From Novipirellula artificiosorum (GTDB lineage: Bacteria; Planctomycetota; Planctomycetia; Pirellulales; Pirellulaceae), in the NCBI RefSeq assembly GCF_007860135.1, contig NZ_SJPV01000001.1:1573079-1637078 (forward strand): a stretch of 64,000 nt of DNA, written 5' to 3'. Of the stretch, positions 1-7,247 are shown piece after piece; position 1 is the stretch's first letter; the number at the start of each line of letters is the position of its first letter. A program made the position numbers and the translations under genes. The notes beneath the pieces are model-generated. The model was given only the letters and a program-made list of their open reading frames with translations, did not search any database and had not been told where the DNA came from.

Positions 1-638
1 GATTCTCTCAATCGATTGATCACAATCCGAACTTCGTTGCGACCGACGGGATCGAGGCCGTCGGTTGGCTCATCGAGCACCAGCAGGTCCGGGTCGTGCA
101 TCAATGCTTGAGCCAAACCGAGGCGTTGGTACATCCCCTTGCTGAATTGACGCACCGATTCGCGATCGCGTCCCCGGAGCCCAACGAGTTCGAGCAATTC
201 GTCCGAACGTCGGGCGATCTCTGGCGATGCCATTCGGCTCATTCGTCCGTAGTATTTCAGGGCCGTACGGGCCGAATGGTGACGGTCGACACGAAGCGAT
301 TCTGGCAAGTAGCCGACTCGCATTCGCGCCGCGATGCTGCCGACCGGTTGTCCGAATAACGTCGCCGTCCCCGAAGAAGCCGTGACGACTCCGAGCAAGA
401 TTTTGATGAGCGTGGTTTTGCCGGCGCCGTTGGGACCGAGCAATCCAAACACTTCACCAGCGTCGGCGTGCAGCGAAACGCCACGAAGGGCCTCGACCGT
501 GCTGCGGCCGCGCAGCGACCAGGGCGCATAGGTTTTCGTCAGTTCGTCAACCTGTACAACACTTTGGCCCGAATCGTGCCGCTCGGGATCGGACCGTGGT
601 TGTTGAGAAGTCGGTGGGGCGAGAGAGATGGCGTTCAC
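1..638 (-). CDS. ABC transporter ATP-binding protein (3' end beyond window)
   Basis: This is the cytoplasmic ATPase subunit of an ABC transporter, cut off by the left edge after about 212 codons. Reading the minus strand shows a Walker A motif GPNGAGKTT near residue 75, an LSGG-like signature QFSKGMYQRLGLAQ, a Walker B/D-loop region LLVLDEPTDGLDPVGRNEV, all in the right order. The GTG start at 638 overlaps the TGA stop of the upstream gene (GTGA), so the two are translationally coupled. The short signature and the 'GLDP' D-loop resemble ABC-2 type exporters (NatA/CcmA-like), whose permease would then lie beyond the left edge. The substrate cannot be told. The N-terminal 30 residues before the ABC core are low-complexity. 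Confidence 0.93.
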   Translation of the reverse strand, partial: MNAISLAPPTSQQPRSDPERHDSGQSVVQVDELTKTYAPWSLRGRSTVEALRGVSLHADAGEVFGLLGPNGAGKTTLIKILLGVVTASSGTATLFGQPVGSIAARMRVGYLPESLRVDRHHSARTALKYYGRMSRMASPEIARRSDELLELVGLRGRDRESVRQFSKGMYQRLGLAQALMHDPDLLVLDEPTDGLDPVGRNEVRIVINRLRE

Positions 639-1081
639 ACTGACAAAATGCGAATCAGAAGGTAGGCGAGCCAAGTCGCCATGACCGCAATCAAACCGAC
701 TGCTAACCAGCGGTGAGCCGGTTGCCGCCAAGAGAGCGGGTGGACTTCGCGTTCATACAAATGGCGAAATCGTTCGCGTTGGGGTTCGGATTCGAAAACA
801 CCGTCATCGACCAATTCGTGAAGTCCGAACTGAACCGAATACTCGACCACGCCAAAGACGCTGTGGCGAAGGCGTTCGCCATCGACCCCGAGTCCTTCAA
901 AGTACCAGAGTTGGTTGCCGAAGCACTGTTCGGTTTCAGGACGCTCGTCGACGCATCGCAACTGAACGATCTCACTATGATCGGGGCAGAAACGTGCCCG
1001 TGTCATTGCACGACCACAATCCAGGCGCACCTGTCGAATCGTTCGCTCAGAAAAACGTCTGGTCCTCGTATCCGCACCCAT
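635..1081 (-). CDS. Small protein with C-terminal membrane anchor, unknown function
   Basis: I do not recognise this 148-residue protein. It starts at an ATG at 1081. A hydrophilic body carries four scattered Cys residues (residues about 23-53) and ends in one hydrophobic segment near residues 126-146, so it is probably a tail-anchored membrane protein with the body in the cytoplasm. Its stop overlaps the GTG start of the ABC ATPase, so it belongs to that transporter operon. The Cys/His pattern (CPDH then QLRC) could bind a metal, but that is a guess. It could be an accessory subunit of the transporter. Confidence 0.7.
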   Translation of the reverse strand: MGADTRTRRFSERTIRQVRLDCGRAMTRARFCPDHSEIVQLRCVDERPETEQCFGNQLWYFEGLGVDGERLRHSVFGVVEYSVQFGLHELVDDGVFESEPQRERFRHLYEREVHPLSWRQPAHRWLAVGLIAVMATWLAYLLIRILSV

Positions 1082-1303
1082 GGGCCGTTCTCCAACTTAC
1101 CGCCAGGGAAAAAGGGTCGCCTCGTGAATATCATTATTGCCGGTTAGTCTACTAACGTCACCGGGATAATTGGTGAAAAATTCCCTTTGTGCTCCAGAAA
1201 AATGAGTTGCTGCCGACTTTTCGCTGTCGGGAAGCCGCAGCGATTGTGCTTTTTTTTCGGCGGAGCTCGTTTCCCATTTTAACCGTTTTTTGGGCTATTT
1301 CCC

Positions 1304-2260
1304 ATGTTTGAACGCCGTTCTTTGACTGCACCGATCACGCTCGGTGTGGTCATGATCCTGATTGTGGTCGTGTTGACGGTCGTCTGGATTCTCGGCAACT
1401 GGCTGATCGCCCGCGGTGAACAGGCGTCCGCGCCTGTGTACTACACGATTTTGGCGACGGGGTCGGTGATGTTGGCGGCGATGTTGGCCGGGGTGATTGC
1501 TTATTTGACGTTGACGGTCAAGGCCTTCAATCTCAACCGGCGCCAATCGAATTTTATCGATGCGGTCACGCACGAATTGAAAAGCCCGATCGCGTCGCTG
1601 AAGCTGTACTTGCAAACACTGGCCCGCCGCAATGTGGACGAACAGCAGCAGAAGGATTTTCATCGTTTCATGCTCGAGGACGTTGAACGACTCGATTCAC
1701 TGATCAACCATTTACTCGACGCCGCTCGGATCGAACGGGGCACCGAATCGATGGAGAAAGAGCCGATCCGGCTCGATCAGCTGTTGGCCCAATGCAGTTC
1801 CGCAGCCTGCTTGCGGTATCACGTGCCCGACGAGACGATTGAAGTCACGTGTGAGCCCCTTACCGTGCGGAGTCAGCCCGTTCAATTGGAAATTTTGTTT
1901 CGAAATTTGATCGATAATGCCGTCAAGTATGGAGGGACACCCCCCAGCGTGAAGATTCGGGCGGAAACGATCGATGATCACCAAGTGACCGTTTCGGTGA
2001 TCGACAACGGGGCCGGAATTCCTGCGAACCAGAAACGGAAAGTGTTTGGTCGATTTGTCCGGTTGGGCAATGAGCTCGAACGGAGCCGTCCGGGCACCGG
2101 GCTCGGTTTGCATTTGGTCCGCAACGTCACCAAAGCGGTGGGGGGGATTGTGCGGATCATGGATCGACAACAAGGGACGGGAACTGAATTTGTCGTCACG
2201 CTTGGTGGGGTCGTGCCGACCGAAACCGACCTTCCGAAGAGCGAGAAACCGAAATCATGA
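1304..2260 (+). CDS. Two-component sensor histidine kinase
   Basis: This is a 318-residue inner-membrane histidine kinase. Two transmembrane helices lie at about residues 12-35 and 46-70, with only a very short external loop, so any signal is probably sensed in or near the membrane. The H-box is DAVTHELKSPIAS with phospho-acceptor His90, followed by the N-box (NLIDNAVKYGG), G1 (VIDNGAGIP) and G2 (GTGLGLHLV) of the HATPase domain. There is no HAMP or PAS domain, which makes it short for its class. Its last four bases overlap the ATG of the response regulator (ATGA), so the pair is coupled. About 220 bases upstream (1082-1303) show no gene. Confidence 0.95.
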   Translation: MFERRSLTAPITLGVVMILIVVVLTVVWILGNWLIARGEQASAPVYYTILATGSVMLAAMLAGVIAYLTLTVKAFNLNRRQSNFIDAVTHELKSPIASLKLYLQTLARRNVDEQQQKDFHRFMLEDVERLDSLINHLLDAARIERGTESMEKEPIRLDQLLAQCSSAACLRYHVPDETIEVTCEPLTVRSQPVQLEILFRNLIDNAVKYGGTPPSVKIRAETIDDHQVTVSVIDNGAGIPANQKRKVFGRFVRLGNELERSRPGTGLGLHLVRNVTKAVGGIVRIMDRQQGTGTEFVVTLGGVVPTETDLPKSEKPKS

Positions 2261-2997
2261 CGAGACCGCATATCCTGGTGGTTGAAGACGAAAAACACCT
2301 TGGTGTTGGCATCAAATACAACCTCGAAGCAGAGAATTATCGTGTCACCCTGGTCGAGGACGGTCCCACCGCACTTCGATTGGTCGATTCGGCGAGCGTT
2401 TCGATCGATCTGATTGTGCTCGATCTCATGTTGCCCGGAATGAGCGGCTACTCCGTTTGCGAATCGATCCGAAGTCAGGGCTTGGTGATCCCCGTTTTGA
2501 TGTTGTCGGCTCGGACGCTCGCCGAAGATCGCACACGCGGCTTCGACGTGGGCGCGAATCAATACATGAGCAAGCCGTTTGAGTTGGACGAATTGCTGAG
2601 CCGGATCAAGAACCTGCTGCAGATCTCGGGGCGCGAAGCCGGAAACGTTGCGATCAAGAAGCCTCGTCCGGTGGTCGACCAGTTTCAATTTGGCGAGGTC
2701 AAAGTGGATTTCGAAACCCACGAAGTGATCGTGTCAGGCGCGACGGTGCGGATGACTCCCAAGGAACTGAAGCTGCTGCGGTACTTTGTCGAGAATCCGA
2801 ATCGGGTGATTAGCCGTAACGAATTGTTGAGTGAGGTTTGGGGCGTCTCTGGAAATTTGCAAACGCGAGCGGTGGATCAATTCATTGCGAGATTGCGGAA
2901 GATCATCGAAGTGGAACCGAGTAGCCCCGTGCATTTGTTGACGATTCGAGATGCGGGTTACCGGTTTGTTGCCGACAGCCCTGCCCGCCCGAACTAA
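2257..2997 (+). CDS. OmpR/PhoB-family response regulator
   Basis: A 246-residue DNA-binding response regulator, the partner of the histidine kinase it overlaps by four bases. The receiver domain has the acidic pair in VVEDE (residues 8-12), phospho-acceptor Asp56 in LIVLDLMLPG, and conserved Lys106 in YMSKPFELDEL. A winged-helix OmpR-type domain occupies about residues 145-240 (TPKELKLLRYFVENPNRV, then the recognition-helix region RAVDQFIARLRKIIE). Target genes are not evident; no neighbouring gene carries an obvious pair of direct repeats that I could identify as its site. Confidence 0.95.
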   Translation: MTRPHILVVEDEKHLGVGIKYNLEAENYRVTLVEDGPTALRLVDSASVSIDLIVLDLMLPGMSGYSVCESIRSQGLVIPVLMLSARTLAEDRTRGFDVGANQYMSKPFELDELLSRIKNLLQISGREAGNVAIKKPRPVVDQFQFGEVKVDFETHEVIVSGATVRMTPKELKLLRYFVENPNRVISRNELLSEVWGVSGNLQTRAVDQFIARLRKIIEVEPSSPVHLLTIRDAGYRFVADSPARPN

Positions 2998-3021
2998 ATC
3001 GCGGCAAGGCGCATAAAAAAA

Positions 3022-3081
3022 GCTCCCGGAAAGTACGTAATCCTAGGGGGGCGGAGGACAACGCGCTTCTGTTCCGGGAGC
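3022..3081 (-). terminator. Candidate intrinsic terminator or structured RNA downstream of nrdR
   Basis: A perfect 10-base inverted repeat (GCTCCCGGAA at 3022-3031 and TTCCGGGAGC at 3072-3081) encloses 40 bases. On the minus strand the second arm runs straight into seven Ts, the layout of a rho-independent terminator. It lies about 290 bases beyond the nrdR stop, so it may end that transcript or be the end of a separate small RNA. The loop is unusually long for a simple terminator. The rest of the gene-free stretch 2998-3372 shows nothing else I can support. Confidence 0.55.
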
Positions 3082-3372
3082 CGGTGGTTTGGCTCATAGG
3101 GAGTCAAGGATGGTTGGCTCGATCGGGTCGGACACATCCTTGTGTCGACCGACCGAACGCTTACATTGCAAAACCAAAGCCGCCGACGCAAGCCCACTTC
3201 CATGTGTTTTCAATTCGACGCGTTCCGCAGCACCCAATCATGGGGCCAATGCAGGATCGTCTCAGTTTTGCAGTGCCATACGCTTTGCTTCAGATGACTG
3301 TTGCTCAGCGATGGGCGAAGAATAGGGGCAACCGTCGGGTTCGGTCAAGACGAGTTTTCTTAGAAAAAGAGA

Positions 3373-3843
3373 TCAGCCTTTTTCGTTCGATTTGGGGCCT
3401 ACAATCTTGGAAATGGCTCGAATGAAGTCGTTGGCGTCATCGAATTCGCGGTAAACACTGGCAAATCGGATGTAAGCGACCTCGTCTAAATCGGCGAGAT
3501 GCCGCAGCACGATATCACCAATCTGTGCGGCGGTGACTTCGGAATCGAAGGATTCGTAAATTTCGGCCTCGATGCTTTGGACCACCTGCTCGATTTTCGA
3601 GCTCTGAATGGGGCGTTTGGAACAGGCGCGTTCGACACCGCGGCGGATTTTTTCGCGGTCAAGCGGTTCGCGTGTCTGGTCGCTTTTGACGACCCGAACG
3701 TTCAGTTGTTCCAATTTTTCGAGCGTCGAAAACCGCCGATGGCAGGACGAACAGATCCGTTTGCGTCGAACCATGTAGCCGCCCTCGGCCGCTCGAGTGT
3801 CGAGGACACGGTCATTGTCAACGTGACAGTAGGGGCATCGCAT
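3373..3843 (-). CDS. nrdR: Transcriptional repressor NrdR
   Basis: NrdR represses ribonucleotide reductase genes and senses (d)ATP through an ATP-cone. The 156-residue protein has the usual length. The N-terminal zinc ribbon is visible as MRCPYC (Cys3, Cys6) and ICSSC (Cys31, Cys34), followed by the typical RRFSTLEKLE segment and the ATP-cone with VVKSDQTREPLDREKIRRG from about residue 51. The C-terminal tail is a short polar extension. No ribonucleotide reductase gene lies nearby, so here it stands alone, as is common. It is transcribed away from the PH-domain gene. Confidence 0.97.
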   Translation of the reverse strand: MRCPYCHVDNDRVLDTRAAEGGYMVRRKRICSSCHRRFSTLEKLEQLNVRVVKSDQTREPLDREKIRRGVERACSKRPIQSSKIEQVVQSIEAEIYESFDSEVTAAQIGDIVLRHLADLDEVAYIRFASVYREFDDANDFIRAISKIVGPKSNEKG

Positions 3844-3920
3844 GATGGTGGTTCGATGACGGGAAGCGGCTGGGCCAGTATATTATCGGATAACTCAACC
3901 AATTGAAAGGAAAACAATCC

Positions 3921-4586
3921 ATGTCGAATTCGGAACAAGCAAAGGACGAAGCCGGTAGCGATGATTCTGCGAAGCAACACGGTTCGAAGCAACACGGTTC
4001 AGACGAACCGGTTTCTTCCACGGGGACGCCCGCGAATGCGGAGGAATCGGCTGCCTCAAAGTTTCGTCAACACGTTGCTTCGAAACAGTCCGATCTGGAC
4101 GACTATGAGCCCGAAGAGAACCTTTGGAGTGGACGGTACAGCTCCAAAGCGATGTTGGGGTCCTGGATCGCCATGGTCGCCGCCTCGATCGTGGTCCTGA
4201 TGCTGCCGTTTTTCGTGAGTTCCTTCCCGCTGTGGTTGTCCGGAGTGCTCTTGATCTTGATCTGGGTGATCGGGGTTTTGATCTATGCGTGGCGTCGGCT
4301 AGGGTTCCATTACCAATTGACGACGCAGCGTTTTATTCACAAAACCGGGATCATCACGCAGCGAACCGACCGAATCGAAGTGATCGACATTGATGATGTC
4401 AGCTTCACGCAAGGCCCGGTTCAGCGTATGTTCGGGGTGGGCACGATTCGCTTGACCGGCAGCGATCGCACGCATCCGGAACTTTCGATGTTGGGCATTT
4501 CCAACGTCAGCGAGGTGGCGGGGCTGATTGACGACATTCGGCGAAAAGAGCGCCGACGTCGCAGTTTGCACATCGAGTCGATATAA
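3921..4586 (+). CDS. PH-domain (DUF304/YdbS-like) membrane protein
   Basis: A 221-residue membrane protein. The chosen ATG at 3921 follows AAAGGAAAA at a good distance; an in-frame TTG at 3903 is a less likely start. The first 75 residues are polar and contain a small tandem repeat (KQHGSKQHGS). Two hydrophobic helices follow at about residues 85-107 and 110-130, then a bacterial pleckstrin-homology domain from about residue 135 (RLGFHYQLTTQRFIHKTG, IEVIDIDDVSFTQGPVQRMF, GTIRLTGSD), the standard pattern of the bPH2 family. Its role is unknown; relatives are implicated in membrane stress or secretion. Confidence 0.85.
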   Translation: MSNSEQAKDEAGSDDSAKQHGSKQHGSDEPVSSTGTPANAEESAASKFRQHVASKQSDLDDYEPEENLWSGRYSSKAMLGSWIAMVAASIVVLMLPFFVSSFPLWLSGVLLILIWVIGVLIYAWRRLGFHYQLTTQRFIHKTGIITQRTDRIEVIDIDDVSFTQGPVQRMFGVGTIRLTGSDRTHPELSMLGISNVSEVAGLIDDIRRKERRRRSLHIESI

Positions 4587-4676
4587 TAGCGATTCTGGGG
4601 CGGAAGCCCGATTTTTCGTCGAGCGATTCGCTTGACGGCAGTTCTTTTTTCTGAGTCTGGTTGAGAGGGAATCGGC

Positions 4677-5087
4677 GTGGCCGAATGGTATATCCAGCAG
4701 TCAGACACGGTCGAGGACATCGGTCCCCTTCGGCCTGTTGAATTGTTGAAGATGGTTCGTAGCGGCGATGTCACACCGGAAACGCAAATTCGCAAAGGCG
4801 ATTCGGCTTGGTTCAGCGCGTCCGAGGTGGGGGGGCTCTTTGAAGCAGCCATGCGGCCGACGATCGAGTATTTTTGTCCGCAATGCGAACGACCGGTCCA
4901 CGAACCGCCCGTGGTGTGTGCCTATTGTGGCCGCGAGATTCATCGCGCGTTGACGAAGATCACCGAGAACACGATCGCTGGCGGAGCGAAACGATCGAAG
5001 GTTGACCAGCCAGGGAAATCGGTCCAACAGTGGCTCAAAAGCAAGATGCTTCGCCGCGACGAAGAAAACGAAGAAGGGACAGGCTAA
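4677..5087 (+). CDS. GYF_2-domain and zinc-ribbon protein, unknown function
   Basis: A 136-residue soluble protein starting at GTG 4677, preceded by GAGAGGGA six bases away. The N-terminal half (residues about 3-55, WYIQQSDTVEDIGPLRPVEL and LLKMVRSGDVTPETQIRKG) matches the GYF_2 fold that is frequent in planctomycetes. A CxxC...CxxC zinc ribbon follows (FCPQCERP and VCAYCGREI, about residues 62-86). The C-terminus is basic then acidic. GYF domains usually bind proline-rich peptides or serve as adaptors; the partner here is not known. It may share a transcript with the PH-domain gene 90 bases upstream. Confidence 0.75.
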   Translation: MAEWYIQQSDTVEDIGPLRPVELLKMVRSGDVTPETQIRKGDSAWFSASEVGGLFEAAMRPTIEYFCPQCERPVHEPPVVCAYCGREIHRALTKITENTIAGGAKRSKVDQPGKSVQQWLKSKMLRRDEENEEGTG

Positions 5088-5132
5088 TCAACCTGTCCCC
5101 TCGAAAAAGCTCATCGGAGATCGCTGTGCGAG

Positions 5133-6707
5133 CTACCAGATGTACTCAGCACCGACCGAAAAACCTTGGATGGTCAAACTGTCGTAGTCGTAGCTTGGCT
5201 GACCAACCGGGTTTGCGTTGACAAAGTTGTTGATCGAGGTGTCGTCCAAGCCGCCGTAGTTGACGTCTTCGACTGCGATCAAGTAATACGAACTTCGAAC
5301 GGTCCATGAGTGGGTCAATCGGTACAACAACGTGGCTTCCAACTCGCCCATCACGGTCGTGTCGCGTTCGGTGTCATCGATCACGACCGTTCCCGGTGTT
5401 GCGACAGGATTAAGCGAGTTGGCGGTCAAGACGGTGCGACGCTCGATATCGTTTTGCATCCATGCCAACTTGGCTCCGAAACCAAGGTTCACACCGGCAA
5501 CCAGGTTGTACCAGACGTCGAAACCCGCTTGAGGGCCGAACAATCGGTTCTTGTTGCGATCGTTGGATGAAAAGTATCGTGGCAAGTTGGCGTTGACGGT
5601 GTTGTTGTTTTCGCCGAGTGCCGAATAGATCAGTCCGTCGGTGTAGCGTAGGTGCCGAAGACCGACCAACCATGAACCTTGGAAGCGGCAGTAAGGGCCC
5701 ATGGTACGTCGACGATAATTCAATTCAAAACTATCGAAGTCGCTTTCGACGTTAATGGATTGAACCAGCGAGCGGTCGGTATCATCGTAACCGTTGTTGG
5801 GGTCGGTGCCGAATGCACTGATGTACGAGAACAAGCCCGCGTTGGGGTCCGAAACACTCGCACTGCCGCCCCAATCTTGTCCGCCCATGTAGGTGAACTC
5901 GAGGTTGCCGCCGGCACCGAAGATCATCGCCGCCGAAAGACGCATCCCTGCTTCGAGGTCACCACCGTCGGCGTCATCGAGGCTCAAAACACGTGGGCCA
6001 TTGATCCCCAGCGAGGTGACGTCGCGGCCGCTGCCACCGCTGCCGTGTCCCAAGAACAAGGCTTCGGCGGACAAGTCGTACCAACGAAGTGCACACCGAC
6101 CCGCATCTTGATAAGGAGCGAGATTGGCCAAGCAGCCTAGCAAATAGCCGCGGCCAAGGAATTGGCAGGCACTGCATCCATCCCCTTGGCAAAACAAGCA
6201 CATGTGCCGGAGATTCGACAGGCCACCACAGCTTGGGCAGCCTTCTTGGGCACACCCGCCGCAACCGTCCGAAGCACAGCCAAGACGACCGAGCAAACCG
6301 CCTTCGCCGAGGACTCGGCAACTCAGGCAACCGCATCGGCCACCACATCCGAGCCCATCGCAGCCACTGCCACAACGATCACAGCCGTAGCCGGTGTCGC
6401 CATAAGGCATCGCGCCGTATCCGCTCATGTCCCCATAGACATTGGGATCGCCATAAGCAACGGGGCTACCACAGTTGCCCGTGCTGCAACCGCCGCCGTT
6501 GTAGCCCACGGGCATCACGGGGCCTTGGTACATTTGTGGAGGAACCATGCCCGCCGGGGTCACGTAGCCGCTTCCCTCATAGTCGGCGTCTGCATGAACG
6601 ACTCGCGGCGGCTGGGCATGCGCGGGTGGCAAGCCAGCGTAGATCGCAAGGACCGCTGTGGCAATAAGTGTCAGGCAAGTCGATTTCGGTGGAATCATTC
6701 GGTGCAT
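5133..6707 (-). CDS. BBP7-type outer-membrane beta-barrel protein with Cys-rich linker
   Basis: A 524-residue exported protein. The ATG at 6707 is preceded by GGAGA eight bases away and gives a clean signal peptide ending near residue 31 (PPAHA/QPP); upstream in-frame codons to 7004 lack any secretion signal. After a Gly/Pro/Tyr-rich section comes a strongly Cys/Gly-rich region (about residues 73-200, with CDRCGSGCDG, CGGRCGC, CPSCGG, CQGDGCSACQ). From about residue 205 the protein is a chain of amphipathic strands (LRWYDLSAEALFLG, GNLEFTYMGGQDW, VESDFDSFELNYRRR, WLVGLRHLRY) ending in an aromatic, FSVGAEYIW, as expected for an outer-membrane barrel. This matches the planctomycete BBP7 family. 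The Cys-rich linker could form disulfides in the periplasm or wall. Confidence 0.85.
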   Translation of the reverse strand: MHRMIPPKSTCLTLIATAVLAIYAGLPPAHAQPPRVVHADADYEGSGYVTPAGMVPPQMYQGPVMPVGYNGGGCSTGNCGSPVAYGDPNVYGDMSGYGAMPYGDTGYGCDRCGSGCDGLGCGGRCGCLSCRVLGEGGLLGRLGCASDGCGGCAQEGCPSCGGLSNLRHMCLFCQGDGCSACQFLGRGYLLGCLANLAPYQDAGRCALRWYDLSAEALFLGHGSGGSGRDVTSLGINGPRVLSLDDADGGDLEAGMRLSAAMIFGAGGNLEFTYMGGQDWGGSASVSDPNAGLFSYISAFGTDPNNGYDDTDRSLVQSINVESDFDSFELNYRRRTMGPYCRFQGSWLVGLRHLRYTDGLIYSALGENNNTVNANLPRYFSSNDRNKNRLFGPQAGFDVWYNLVAGVNLGFGAKLAWMQNDIERRTVLTANSLNPVATPGTVVIDDTERDTTVMGELEATLLYRLTHSWTVRSSYYLIAVEDVNYGGLDDTSINNFVNANPVGQPSYDYDSLTIQGFSVGAEYIW

Positions 6708-7115
6708 TGCAAACGTCTCCGCGGCGTCACGCCGCCTCGCTATCGGCCGGTGGTTCAAGAGCGGGAACGATTGCACTGATACGGAAAGCCGCTTTCCGCA
6801 TGCATTCGATGACTTTCTCTCCGCGACCCTTGCGGCGAAAGCCTCTGGAAAACCAAAGCGTTCAAGCGTTCGCCGAAACGAATCGCCCACTTTGGTTCCC
6901 CTTTTCCCCCTCTGTTTGGCTCTGAAGGTGTCACCTTGCCAAGCGGCATGGCGGCCAAAGCGATAAAAAACGTACGTTCCCATCGTTCGGCACAACTCCT
7001 TCACGCGGATTTATCGGCACAACCTGCCGCCAAGATTTGGTTATTCCGCTCGATCCGAGTAGGAAAAGTTTCCGGCGTGGCAAATGAGGAGAGCAAGGCG
7101 AGTTGTAGGGAAGGC

Positions 7116-7230
7116 CAGATGACAGATGACAGATGACAGATGACAGATGACAGATGACAGATGACAGATGACAGATGACAGATGACAGGTGACAGATGAC
7201 AGGTGACAGGTGACAGGTGACAGGTGACAG
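7116..7230. repeat. Heptanucleotide tandem array, 16 copies
   Basis: Sixteen uninterrupted copies of a 7-base unit run from 7116 to 7227: eleven CAGATGA and five CAGGTGA, with a partial copy to 7230. The CAGGTGA variants cluster at the right end (units 11, 13, 14, 15 and 16). The array lies between the BBP7 gene and the 612-residue membrane protein gene; its right end is about 18 bases from that gene's stop. The unit is not a multiple of three, so apparent ORFs through it (repeating CHLSSVI on the minus strand) are artefacts. Confidence 0.97.
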
Positions 7231-7247
7231 GAGGAATCCAAGTCAAC

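Noticed and set aside
3098..3372. tRNA or other RNA gene in the gap before nrdR
   Set aside because: I could not find acceptor-stem pairing or a T-arm motif; only the minus-strand hairpin at 3022-3081 is supported.
6089..6667. His/Arg-rich plus-strand ORF opposite the BBP7 linker
   Set aside because: Antisense reading of the Cys/Gly-rich segment; no ribosome binding site and no family.
7116..7230. CRISPR array
   Set aside because: Units are adjacent with no spacers and only 7 bases long.
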